From the NCBI GenBank assembly GCA_016209945.1, contig JACQVD010000162.1, positions 1 to 32,541 on the forward strand: a stretch of DNA of 32,541 bases, written 5' to 3'. The DNA is from Gemmatimonadota bacterium (lineage in GTDB: Bacteria > Gemmatimonadota > Gemmatimonadetes > Palauibacterales > KS3-K002). Position numbers and translations under genes: made by a program. Below, piece after piece: positions 1 through 7,124 of this stretch (its first letter is position 1; the number at the start of each line of letters is the position of its first letter). The notes beneath the pieces were generated by a model that was given only the letters and a program-made list of their open reading frames with translations, had not been told where the DNA came from and made no database searches.

Positions 1-2
1 GC

Positions 3-266
3 GCGGGGGGCGCGGGGGGCGCGGTGTTGGAGGCGCCGGGGGCGGTTCGCTCGGCGAAGATCCCCGTTCCCGCGGTCGAGGAGGGCGATCCGACGGGCTG
101 CGGCGACGTCTGGGGTATCGCCTGTTTCGTCGCGCTCCTGGAGGGGCGGAGCGTCGAGGAAGCCGTGACGCGCGCGAATCGCGCCGCGGCGCTGAACGTG
201 CGTCACCGCGGGGCGAGCGGGCTGCATCGCTTTCTCCGCGGCTGCATCGAGACCGCCGCCAGCTAG
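3..266 (+). CDS. PfkB-family carbohydrate kinase, C-terminal end (partial)
   Basis: The frame is open from the window edge, so the 5' part of the gene lies outside. The visible part carries DPTGCGD, the PfkB/ribokinase signature near the C-terminus (usual form D-T-x-G-A-G-D) whose last Asp is the catalytic base for phosphoryl transfer to a sugar or nucleoside. It is followed by the usual Ala/Asn-rich helix (EEAVTRANRAAALNV). The usual Ala of the signature is Cys here. The substrate cannot be told from this fragment. The first 24 bases are a GC-only run of G6 blocks. The stop is 1 base before the ATG of the next gene, so they are probably co-transcribed. Confidence 0.8.
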   Translation, partial: AGGAGGAVLEAPGAVRSAKIPVPAVEEGDPTGCGDVWGIACFVALLEGRSVEEAVTRANRAAALNVRHRGASGLHRFLRGCIETAAS

Positions 267-267
267 G

Positions 268-1179
268 ATGCACGTCCTCACCGTACCCGAGACGCTCGAC
301 GAGCGGTCGTTCGAGACGTTGGCGGCCGACCTGGCTCGGGCCGACGGGTCGCGCGTGCTCTTTGACGCACGGCGCGTGCGCTGGGCGAACCCCTACGGCC
401 TCGTCGGACTGCTCGCGGCGGGCGCGGTGGCACGCCAGCGCTCGGGTGACGCGCCGCACCTCCAGGCGCCCGAATCCACGGACGTCGCCCACTACTGGGC
501 GCGCATGAACTTCTTCGTGCACGCGGCGGACGTCTTCGAGCCGAGCCGGCTGGCGCGCGCTCTGCGGCGGCCCGCCGCCGGGGAATCGGACGCGCTCCTC
601 GAGATCACGTCGGTCCGGTCGCCCGAGGATGTGCACGATGTGGTGGACCGGGTGCGCGAGCGTGCGGCGGCGATCCTCGGCCATCGTCTGAACTACCCGC
701 CGTCGGCGGTCGTGCAGTTCAGCGTGATCCTGTCCGAGGTCTGCCAGAACGTGGTCGAGCATGCCGGTGCGGAAGGCTGGGTGGCCGCCCAGACGTACAA
801 CTGGGCGCGAAGGCTGGGACGGGTGGTGGCGGTGATCGCCGTGGCGGATGTGGGGATGGGTTTCCGGGGCTCGCTCGCCGCCGAGCACGCGCGCCGTTAC
901 GGGGAGCGGTGGTCGGACGCCACGGCCCTCGAAGCCGCGTTCCTGCACGGCATGTCGCGCTACCGTGAGCCCGGCCGCGGCCAGGGGCTTCAGGGGATCC
1001 GGAAGCACGTGGCGCGGTGGAACGGCGAGGTCCTGATCCGCAGCGGCACCGCCCGGATCGCCGCCGTGCCGGACTGGGACGACCTTCCGCCGCTGGAGTC
1101 GGGTCTCGCCGAGTTCCCCGGCGCGCAGATCGTCGTCGTCCTGCCGGAACACAAGGCCGACGATACCAAGCGTCCCTGA
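268..1179 (+). CDS. STAS-like plus GHKL ATPase regulatory protein (RsbW-like)
   Basis: 303 residues. Residues about 1-75 resemble a STAS-type fold (VLFDARRVRWANPYGLVGLL). The C-terminal half is a GHKL/HATPase domain with an N-box (ILSEVCQNVVEHA, about 153-165), a G1-like DVGMGF and a G2-like GRGQGLQGI. Such anti-sigma/serine-kinase ATPases bind and phosphorylate STAS partners or hold sigma factors. No membrane segment is visible. The ATG lies 1 base after the upstream stop; the next gene, also STAS-like, starts 5 bases downstream, suggesting a partner-switching pair. The target is unknown, and a stand-alone ATPase with another role is possible. Confidence 0.75.
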   Translation: MHVLTVPETLDERSFETLAADLARADGSRVLFDARRVRWANPYGLVGLLAAGAVARQRSGDAPHLQAPESTDVAHYWARMNFFVHAADVFEPSRLARALRRPAAGESDALLEITSVRSPEDVHDVVDRVRERAAAILGHRLNYPPSAVVQFSVILSEVCQNVVEHAGAEGWVAAQTYNWARRLGRVVAVIAVADVGMGFRGSLAAEHARRYGERWSDATALEAAFLHGMSRYREPGRGQGLQGIRKHVARWNGEVLIRSGTARIAAVPDWDDLPPLESGLAEFPGAQIVVVLPEHKADDTKRP

Positions 1180-1184
1180 TCGCG

Positions 1185-1763
1185 ATGGTCGAGCCCGCGT
1201 TCATCGATCTCGTCGCGCTTCTGCGGAAGTCGGTCACGACGCTGTACTCTGACCTCGTGACGCGGCCCACCGGCCGTGCGGTGCGGTTGGGGATCGAGCA
1301 GCAGCTGGGGTCGGCGCCGGGGCCTTGCGTGTCGGTGATCGACTTCTCGCAGGTCGGGATCCTGGACTTCAGTTGCGCGGACGAGATCGTCGCGAAGCTC
1401 CTCCTGCGCTACCGGGCCGCGGACCGGCCCGCCGAGGCCTTCTTCTTCCTCCGAGGGGTCGCCGAGCACCACCGTGAGCCGATCGACTGTGTCCTCGATC
1501 GGCATGGTCTTTTGCTCGGTGCGGAGGTGCGGACGGGCGAGCGGCTGCTTCTCGGGCCCGCGAGCGACGAGGTGCGGCGGCTCTGGCACGGTCTTGAGGA
1601 GCTGCGCCGGGCGACGCCGGCCGACCTCGCGCGGCGTCTCGGGATCGCGGAACCGGCGGCCCAGGCCGGGCTCGCGGCGCTGGCCGGTCATCGGGCGGCC
1701 GTGCAGGGCCCGGCCTGGCAGTACGTTGCCCTCGGCGCGCTCGTGAGCGGGGCCGCCCTCTAG
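1185..1763 (+). CDS. STAS-like (DUF4325-type) protein with possible winged-helix tail
   Basis: 192 residues from ATG 1185, chosen because it directly follows the upstream stop; the longer open frame overlaps the preceding gene. The middle (SVIDFSQVGILDFSCADEIVAKLL region, about residues 45-70) has the beta-alpha pattern of STAS-like domains, where a small-residue/Ser turn precedes the helix. The C-terminal part (TPADLARRLGIAEPAAQAGLAAL, about 140-165) looks like a small helix-turn-helix. It is probably the partner of the ATPase just upstream. No catalytic motif is visible; function is inferred from fold and neighbourhood only. Confidence 0.65.
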   Translation: MVEPAFIDLVALLRKSVTTLYSDLVTRPTGRAVRLGIEQQLGSAPGPCVSVIDFSQVGILDFSCADEIVAKLLLRYRAADRPAEAFFFLRGVAEHHREPIDCVLDRHGLLLGAEVRTGERLLLGPASDEVRRLWHGLEELRRATPADLARRLGIAEPAAQAGLAALAGHRAAVQGPAWQYVALGALVSGAAL

Positions 1764-1767
1764 GCCG

Positions 1768-4158
1768 GTGGGTTCGCGGATTCGCAGGGCGCTTCTGTGG
1801 GGCGCCGTCGGGCTGGGCGTGCTCGTGGTCGCAGCCGCGGCGGGCTTCGCAGGCTCCAGGGCGTACCTGCGCCGTTCGCTGCCTCTCTACGACGACACCG
1901 CTTACGTCGCCGTTCGCGGGCACGTCAGGATCTCCCGCGATTCCTTCGGTATCCCGTCGATCACCGCCGGCGACCTGCACGATCTCGTCTTCGGGCTGGG
2001 GTACGTGCACGCACAGGACCGCCTGTGGCAGATGGAGATGGCGCGTCGCGCGGCGCAGGGGAGGCTGGCGGAGGCGTTCGGCCCGGATCTCCTCGAGGCG
2101 GATCGCTTCTTGCGAACGATCGGCTTCTGGCGCGCCGTGTTGCGTGCCGACTCCGCTCTCGCTGGCGAGGTGAGAGCTCTCTTGCAGGGGTACGCGGACG
2201 GCGTGAATGCGGGGATGGCGAGCCTCCGGGCGTGGCCGCCTGAGTTCGTACTCCTGAGGCTCACACCGGAGCCGTGGACGATCCTGCACAGCCTCGCCAT
2301 CACCCAGATCATGACGTGGGACCTGACCGAGTGGGACCTGAGTTTGAGTCTGGCCCGGGCGGTGGAAGGGGTCGGTCCGGACCTGGCACGGGAGCTCTTT
2401 CCGCGGGTCCGGGAGTGGTCGCCGAGGATCATGCCGAGCGCACCCCGGCGCCGTGTGCCGGCCGTGGCGTCGATCGGACCGCAAAGCTGGCCGGCGGGTG
2501 CCCTCCCCGAGGTTCCCGCGTCGCTCCGTCCTCTCCTGGAATCGTTCGCGATCGCCCGCGCGTCGAACTCGTGGGTGATCGGCCCGTCCCGCTCGCGCTC
2601 CGGGAAGCCGATCCTGGCCAACGACATGCACCTCGCGTTGCGCGCGCCGCCGCCGTGGTATCTGGCCGCGCTGCACGGCCCCGGCTTCGATGTGGTGGGG
2701 ATGACGCTCCCGGGCGCGCCCGGCATCGTGGCGGGCCATAGCCGGCGCGTGGCCTGGGGGTACACGGCGGCGTACGTGGACAACATCGACTTCTTCGTGG
2801 AGGAGTTCGATCCGGCGGACAGCACAAGGGTCCGCACGCCCGCGGGTTGGGAGACCATGACATTCCACGAGGAGACCATCCACGTCCGCGCGCGGAACGA
2901 GCCGGTGGTCGTCCGCGTGGCGGAGACGCGCCACGGGCCGGTGCTCACCGAGTCGGAGACGAAGCTTGCGGGAACCGCGCTGTCGATGCAGTGGACCGGT
3001 GCGCGACCCGGCGCCGAGCTCCGGGCGATCCTGTGGATGAACCTCGCACGGAACGTGACGGAGTTCGTGGACGCGCTTCGCGACTTCGCGAACCCGCAGG
3101 TGAACGTCGTCTTCGCCGATGCCGACGGCAGGATCGGATACTGGCTCGCGGGAAGCGTGCCCGTGCGCCGCTCGGGCGACGGCGTGCTCCCAGCCCCGGG
3201 CGCCTCGGGGGAGTACGACTGGATCGGCTTCGTACCCTTCGACTCGTTGCCCCACGTGCTGGATCCTCCCTCGGGGTACATCGTGACGGCGAACAACATC
3301 CCGCGGGACGGCGGACCGTTCATCGGCGCCCACTTCGATCCGGGGTACCGCGCCGCGCGCATCGCACAGCTCATCGAAGCGACGCGGACCCATGACGTGA
3401 CGACTGCGCACGCCATTCAGCTGGATGTGCACAGCCTGTTCGCGGCGCGGCACCGGGAGCGGGCGGCGGCAGCCGCACGGGCGGCCGGCCTGGAGGAGGT
3501 GGCCCGGCTCCTTGAGGACTGGGACGGGGACGCGCGCATGGAGGACTGGGCGCCCGCGGTCTTCTACACGTGGGTAGAGCACATGCGGCGGGCCATCGCG
3601 TCCGACGAGTACGGCGGATCTCTGGGCTACTTCCCCTGGGAGGTCCTCGACGAGATGATCCGGCGCGGCACGAGCCCCTGGTTCGATGACGGGAGAACGC
3701 CGGAGCCCGAGACCCTGGAGGCGGTGTCCGTCGGTGCCATGAAGGAGGCCGTGCGTTTTGTGCCGAACGGACGCTGGGGCGCCATCCACACGCTGACGAG
3801 CAGGCACACCCTCGGCGCCCGGGGCTGGCTGAACACGTGGCTCGGCTTGAACGTCGGTCCGTATCCCGCGCCGGGCGACCCCTTCACGGTGAACGCGGCG
3901 CACCACGTCGAAGGGGGACCGCCGTTCCGCGTGCAGTGGGGCGTGAGCCAGCGGCATGTGGTGGACATGGCGGATCCCGACGGCGCGGGCGGGTTCGTGC
4001 TCCCCACGGGCCAATCCGGGAATCCGCTCTCACCCCACTACCGGGATCAGGTCGAGCGGTGGCGGGGCGGCGGGCTCCGGCCTATCCTGCTCGATCGCGA
4101 TCGCGCGAGGGCGCGGGCCCGCCACGAGACGGTGCTCGTGCCGAACGGTGAGCGATGA
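1768..4158 (+). CDS. Penicillin acylase family Ntn hydrolase, membrane-anchored or exported
   Basis: 796 residues from GTG 1768. An N-terminal hydrophobic stretch after Arg-rich residues (about 9-30) is a signal peptide or anchor. The alpha-chain region has the family's RDSFGIPSI and GYVHAQDRLWQMEMARR motifs (about 55-95). Ser266 in SNSW is the expected autocatalytic cleavage site and nucleophile at the start of the beta chain, followed by GKPILANDMHL, GMTLPGAPGIVAGH and the Asn of TANN. Members hydrolyse amide bonds of penicillins, acyl-homoserine lactones or cyclic lipopeptides; the substrate here is unknown. Length fits the family (about 750-850). All key residues appear intact. Confidence 0.93.
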   Translation: MGSRIRRALLWGAVGLGVLVVAAAAGFAGSRAYLRRSLPLYDDTAYVAVRGHVRISRDSFGIPSITAGDLHDLVFGLGYVHAQDRLWQMEMARRAAQGRLAEAFGPDLLEADRFLRTIGFWRAVLRADSALAGEVRALLQGYADGVNAGMASLRAWPPEFVLLRLTPEPWTILHSLAITQIMTWDLTEWDLSLSLARAVEGVGPDLARELFPRVREWSPRIMPSAPRRRVPAVASIGPQSWPAGALPEVPASLRPLLESFAIARASNSWVIGPSRSRSGKPILANDMHLALRAPPPWYLAALHGPGFDVVGMTLPGAPGIVAGHSRRVAWGYTAAYVDNIDFFVEEFDPADSTRVRTPAGWETMTFHEETIHVRARNEPVVVRVAETRHGPVLTESETKLAGTALSMQWTGARPGAELRAILWMNLARNVTEFVDALRDFANPQVNVVFADADGRIGYWLAGSVPVRRSGDGVLPAPGASGEYDWIGFVPFDSLPHVLDPPSGYIVTANNIPRDGGPFIGAHFDPGYRAARIAQLIEATRTHDVTTAHAIQLDVHSLFAARHRERAAAAARAAGLEEVARLLEDWDGDARMEDWAPAVFYTWVEHMRRAIASDEYGGSLGYFPWEVLDEMIRRGTSPWFDDGRTPEPETLEAVSVGAMKEAVRFVPNGRWGAIHTLTSRHTLGARGWLNTWLGLNVGPYPAPGDPFTVNAAHHVEGGPPFRVQWGVSQRHVVDMADPDGAGGFVLPTGQSGNPLSPHYRDQVERWRGGGLRPILLDRDRARARARHETVLVPNGER

Positions 4159-4206
4159 CTGGTGCGACACGGATCGTGCGGCGAATCACCAAGGCGTACG
4201 TCTGAG

Positions 4207-4214
4207 AAAGGGGG
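4207..4214 (+). promoter_or_regulatory. Ribosome binding site of the selenocysteine glutaredoxin
   Basis: AAAGGGGG ends 8 bases before ATG 4223. It supports that ATG as a real start even though the frame meets TGA after only 11 codons. Confidence 0.6.
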
Positions 4215-4222
4215 ATCGAACG

Positions 4223-4495
4223 ATGGCTGCCATCAAGGTCTACACGCACCCGACCTGACCGTACTGCAAGAAGGCCAAGGATTGGCTGACGGAACGCGGC
4301 TGCGAGTTCGAGGAGCTGGACATCAGCAAAGACGTCCAGAGCCTGCGCGAGTGGCGCGCGGTGAGCGGGGGAGTCGGCGTACCCGTCATCGCGCACGGGA
4401 AGGACATCATTATCGGGTTCAACACGAAGCGGCTGGAAGAACTTCTCGAGTGCTGCCGGAACACCACTCCTGTGGACGTAGCCGAGGCCGGTTAG
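4223..4495 (+). CDS. Glutaredoxin-like selenoprotein, TGA read as selenocysteine
   Basis: Reading through the TGA at 4256-4258 gives a complete 90-residue thioredoxin-fold protein: beta1 MAAIKVYTHPT, then Sec12-Pro-Tyr-Cys15 in place of the glutaredoxin C-P-Y-C, helix KKAKDWLTERG, beta2 EFEELDIS, the cis-Pro motif GVGVPVI (Pro54) and IIIGFNTKRLEELL. TGA sits exactly at the nucleophilic Cys and nowhere else in the frame, which ends at TAG 4493. A SECIS-like hairpin follows. It fits glutaredoxin-like (seleno)proteins I recall as the Uxx-star family. Likely a thiol or selenol redox enzyme in the cytoplasm. The alternative is a nonsense mutation, plausible because the neighbouring methyltransferase looks damaged. 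A conventional caller would miss this gene. Confidence 0.82.
4259..4292 (+). promoter_or_regulatory. Putative bacterial SECIS hairpin after the TGA
   Basis: Directly after the TGA, GCCAA (4274-4278) pairs with TTGGC (4282-4286) around the loop GGA (4279-4281). An outer stem CCGT (4259-4262) pairs with ACGG (4289-4292), separated by an asymmetric internal loop. The loop starts 20 bases after the TGA and has G in its first two positions; both fit the known bacterial SECIS rules (small apical loop with an early G, about 16-37 bases from UGA). Folding was done by eye. SelB binding is inference. Confidence 0.6.
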
Positions 4496-4510
4496 GCAGC
4501 GTCAAGGCGC

Positions 4511-4570
4511 GTGGACGCCGTGATCAGCAACGGGGTCATCAACCTGTCCACGAAGGAGGGCATCCCTTGA
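4511..4570 (+). pseudogene. ArsM-like methyltransferase fragment
   Basis: The frame reads VDAVISNGVINLSTKEGIP and stops at TGA 4568. V-D-x-V-I-S-N-G-V-x-N-L is a hallmark of the post-motif strand of arsenite methyltransferases (ArsM-like). Only this scrap of about 17 residues is present, 15 bases after the glutaredoxin stop, with no upstream SAM-binding part and nothing homologous after the stop. I read it as the remnant of a deleted gene once placed between the glutaredoxin and the next methyltransferase. The match is by memory of the family and is short. Confidence 0.45.
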
Positions 4571-4577
4571 GAAGCTT

Positions 4578-5135
4578 GTGGAGCACGGCGATCTGGATCT
4601 GGACGTCCTCCACCCCGGCGGATTGGAAATCACGCGGGAGCTGGCCCACCGCTGCCGCATTCTCCCGGGGACGAGGGTGCTCGACGTCGCGTCAGGAACA
4701 GGGGAGAGCGCCTGCCTCCTCGCCGAGGAGCTGGGGGCCCGGGTCGTGGGGCTTGACGTGTCCGACCGCATGGTGGGGCGCGCAAGAGCGAAGGCGGTGC
4801 ACCAAGCGCTGGCGGAGGTGGAGTTCCTGCCGGCCGACGCGCACCGGCTCCCTTTCGAAGACGGAACCTTCGACGCCGTCCTCTGCGAGTGTACGCTCTG
4901 CCTCTTTGAGAAGGAGAGGGCCCTCGCGGACCTGGAAGCCATTGACCGGTCCCATCTCCTCCGCAACTGGATCGGGCTGACCCGGAAGGAGCTCGGTGGC
5001 CTCCGGCAGTGGAGGGTCTTCCTACGGATCGTCAGGCGATGGGGGATCCGCGGGCTCGGGCCGATCTGGGAATCGGTGCGGATCTTCCGAAGCGGGCACC
5101 TCGGCTACGCGGTCGCGGTCGGCCGAAAGCCGTAG
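4578..5135 (+). CDS. SAM-dependent methyltransferase with probable internal deletion
   Basis: 185 residues from GTG 4578, the only start in this frame after the TGA at 4521; a good AAGGAGGG (4553-4560) lies 17 bases upstream, rather far. SAM motif I is VLDVASGTGE (about 34-43), followed by VVGLDVSDRMV, a DAHRLPFEDGTFDAV acidic loop and a cysteine pair CECTLC (about 101-106). After FEKERALADL the sequence jumps to AIDRSHLLRNW. In family members I recall, about 60 residues (the 'R-V-L-K-P-G-G' strand and following helices) lie between these, so an in-frame deletion is likely. The C-terminus (IVRRWGIRGL, HLGYAVAVGRKP) is intact. Probably inactive or altered. It ends 5 bases from the convergent aldehyde dehydrogenase. 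Confidence 0.65.
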   Translation: MEHGDLDLDVLHPGGLEITRELAHRCRILPGTRVLDVASGTGESACLLAEELGARVVGLDVSDRMVGRARAKAVHQALAEVEFLPADAHRLPFEDGTFDAVLCECTLCLFEKERALADLEAIDRSHLLRNWIGLTRKELGGLRQWRVFLRIVRRWGIRGLGPIWESVRIFRSGHLGYAVAVGRKP

Positions 5136-5140
5136 ACCTC

Positions 5141-6853
5141 TCAGAACACGACGTGCCGGCCCTTCTGAGCCCGGCAGAACATCCGGATGGTGCTCTGCGC
5201 GTCGCCCACTCCCGTGTTCCCGCTGCTCCCGACACCCGACGCGCCGAACGCCTCCCACTCCAGGGCCGAGTCCGTCCCGTCGTTCTCCTTCAGCATCCCG
5301 CCGACCGTCTGCCGCGCCCGGTACAGCTTCCTGTCGTCCCGGGTGTAGATCGCCGTCGCCAGGTCGTGCGGGTTGTGAAAGAGCGAGAAGCGGAGGAATC
5401 CGTCGAACGAGGCCTCCATGGTGACGAGGATCGGCAGGAAGAACTCCTCTGAGGTGAGGTCGAACTCGCGCTCTCCCTTTCCATCCCAGTCACAGCGAAC
5501 ACGCGTCCCCGGCCTCAGGGGACCTAGGATCGCGGGTCGCACGACCTCGGCGTTCTGGGCGTACTCGCCCTCGGTGACCCGGCCGCCACGGCGGATGATC
5601 GGGACCCCGGCCTGCTCGGCAGCCCGGAGGATGTTGTCGAGCGTCGCCGCCTTGTGCGTCATGATGGGGCCGATCACCTCGGCCGCCTCCGTCGTACGGG
5701 GGTCGGCGACCTGCCAGCGGTCGATCTCGCGCTCCATGAGGGAGACGAGTCGGCCCAGCGTCTTGGGGCTCGCCGCCACCCCGTGCAGGCTCGTGCACTT
5801 GTGCGTGGAGAGCGATAGGAACGAGTACGTGAGTCGCTTCGCGATCCCTGCCAGGTCGTCGTCGCTGTAGCCGTCGTCGATCCACGCCCAGTTGCACCCC
5901 CCGCCCTCGAACCAGAGCCGCCCGAGTCCCCGGTCGCCCTGGATCGCCGCCGCCGTCTTGTCCGATCCTGTGATGCTCACCACGCGAATCCGCGGGTCGA
6001 TGGGCAGCGAGCCGACCTTGTGGCCGAACCCCTCGATCTTCTGCACGACCCGGGGATCCGCTCCGGCTACGAGCCACATGCGAACGAGCGTGGTGTTCGT
6101 GATGGCGGCGCCCGAGTGCCCCTTGAAGATGAAGGGGGAGCCGGAGAGGTAGCAGCCGACCATCTGGATCCCGGGGATCCCGTAGATGAAGTTCATCGGC
6201 GTGATGATGGCCGCGGGCCCCGCGGGGATGTACTCGTTCTTCCAGTAGGTGTGCCCCTCGATCATCGTGGGGACAAGGTCGCCCTGCATCGCCTTGTCGG
6301 CGGCGCCCTCCATGTGGTCGGCGGCGCGCTTCGCCTCCCAGAAGTCCTTCTGCGCCTCGAGCTGCGTCTTCGGGATCTGGTGCCGGATCTCCCGGACGCA
6401 CTCTTCTCGGAAATGGTGCAGGAGCCTCGAGAAGTTCTTGACGACCCACTTCCGGTACTGGAGCGTCTCGTTCGCCCACTCCAGGGACGACCAGAAGGCC
6501 CAGGCGGCGGCTACGGCCTCGTCCACCTCCGGGGCGTTCGAGTCGGGGATCTCCACGAGTCGCACCCGGCGGTCGAAGTGGGCCGGGAGAACCGCCGTCT
6601 GCTTCTTCGTCTTCCACTCTCCCGCGATGAGGTTCCGGGTCTGGACCGCTGGGTCGGTCGGCGTCTCGGGGAGGGAGGTGTAGCAGAAGATGTACGACCG
6701 CAGTGCCTCCATCTCGGCGTCGGAGAGGAGCGGGGCGTAGAGCGACCACTCGCTGCGGCGATCGCGATAGAGGGCGGCGAGCGGGTCGGGGCCCAGCTGC
6801 CCCCGGCGCTGGAACTCTTCAATGGACTCCGACAGGGACGTGAGATCGAGCAT
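5141..6853 (-). CDS. NAD(P)-dependent aldehyde dehydrogenase family protein
   Basis: 570 residues from ATG 6853, preceded on the minus strand by a strong AGGAGG. It has the family's cofactor and active-site residues: Asn221 in TPMNF, Lys244 in FKGHS, general base Glu316 in WFEGGG and catalytic Cys353 in HKCTS. It oxidises an aldehyde to an acid. The long N-terminal region and the motif NLIAGEW recall 1-pyrroline-5-carboxylate (glutamate semialdehyde) dehydrogenases, but proline context is absent, so the substrate is open. It is transcribed divergently from the Calvin-cycle operon and shares its 270-base upstream region, which contains a CRP-type site. Confidence 0.88.
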   Translation of the reverse strand: MLDLTSLSESIEEFQRRGQLGPDPLAALYRDRRSEWSLYAPLLSDAEMEALRSYIFCYTSLPETPTDPAVQTRNLIAGEWKTKKQTAVLPAHFDRRVRLVEIPDSNAPEVDEAVAAAWAFWSSLEWANETLQYRKWVVKNFSRLLHHFREECVREIRHQIPKTQLEAQKDFWEAKRAADHMEGAADKAMQGDLVPTMIEGHTYWKNEYIPAGPAAIITPMNFIYGIPGIQMVGCYLSGSPFIFKGHSGAAITNTTLVRMWLVAGADPRVVQKIEGFGHKVGSLPIDPRIRVVSITGSDKTAAAIQGDRGLGRLWFEGGGCNWAWIDDGYSDDDLAGIAKRLTYSFLSLSTHKCTSLHGVAASPKTLGRLVSLMEREIDRWQVADPRTTEAAEVIGPIMTHKAATLDNILRAAEQAGVPIIRRGGRVTEGEYAQNAEVVRPAILGPLRPGTRVRCDWDGKGEREFDLTSEEFFLPILVTMEASFDGFLRFSLFHNPHDLATAIYTRDDRKLYRARQTVGGMLKENDGTDSALEWEAFGASGVGSSGNTGVGDAQSTIRMFCRAQKGRHVVF

Positions 6854-6902
6854 ATCCGCGAATCCTCCTAGGCCCTCCTGTGGTGCCCTGATTCTGGACC
6901 GC

Positions 6903-6919
6903 GGCGCTCTGGGAGCGCC
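6903..6919. repeat. Short perfect hairpin GGCGCTC/GAGCGCC
   Basis: Seven-base perfect inverted repeat with a 3-base TGG loop between the divergent aldehyde dehydrogenase and RuBisCO genes. No T-tract on either side, so it is not a classical terminator. It may be in the 5' leader of the aldehyde dehydrogenase. Confidence 0.5.
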
Positions 6920-6959
6920 TGCGCCCGAGACATTCCACGCGTCCCCCGAAATCTAGCCC

Positions 6960-7020
6960 GCAAGGGCAGGCTCGAACACCGTAACCCCACCCATTCGGGT
7001 GGTCCACTACCCGCCCTTGC
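6960..7020. repeat. Nested inverted repeat, possible structured leader
   Basis: Outer arms GCAAGGGC (6960-6967) and GCCCTTGC (7013-7020) pair perfectly, and two further G-C pairs follow after one mismatch. They enclose a hairpin CCACCC (6987-6992) ATTC GGGTGG (6997-7002). Together this is a 61-base two-level stem. It could be a cis-acting RNA in the aldehyde dehydrogenase leader (minus) or a regulatory palindrome. No known riboswitch class is recognised. Confidence 0.5.
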
Positions 7021-7068
7021 CTAGGCGTTTGGGCGTCGCGGGGCGGCCGCATCCAATGTATCGTGTGA

Positions 7069-7086
7069 TTGTGACAAATTTCACAA
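7069..7086. promoter_or_regulatory. CRP-type operator TTGTGA-N6-TCACAA
   Basis: A perfect palindrome TTGTGA, CAAATT, TCACAA lying in an AT-rich island in otherwise very GC-rich DNA. It matches the Crp consensus TGTGA-N6-TCACA exactly. Its centre is 47 bases upstream of the RuBisCO ATG and about 225 bases upstream of the aldehyde dehydrogenase start. A Crp/Fnr-family regulator is expected to bind. Whether it activates or represses cannot be decided because no clear -35/-10 pair is visible. Confidence 0.75.
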
Positions 7087-7124
7087 ACCGCGGGTAGAGA
7101 CGCTGCAGCCTACGGAGAGTGCGC

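Noticed and set aside
1-24. G6 blocks at the window start as a repeat or regulatory element.
   Set aside because: They are in frame with the kinase gene as Ala-Gly codons and are cut by the window edge; nothing more can be said.
1369-4014. An open frame of about 880 codons on the minus strand opposite the penicillin acylase.
   Set aside because: GC-rich genes leave long antisense frames open. Its product is Arg/His/Pro-rich, with no fold or motif, while the plus-strand gene has clear family residues. The same applies to the other long frames opposite real genes.
4520-4700. The TGA at 4568 as a second selenocysteine codon in the ArsM-like fragment.
   Set aside because: Reading past it gives a low-complexity Arg/Pro/Gly-rich sequence with no similarity, in a different frame from the methyltransferase, and there is no Cys expected at that place.
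6960-7020. A tRNA on the minus strand (the ends pair and TTCGAG looks like a T-loop).
   Set aside because: No T-stem forms, the anticodon loop would have 4 or 6 bases, and D-arm spacing is wrong.
7071-7100. A sigma70 promoter (GTGACA with TAGAGA) overlapping the CRP-type site.
   Set aside because: The spacer is 18 and the -10 lacks the final T, so the match is too weak to call.
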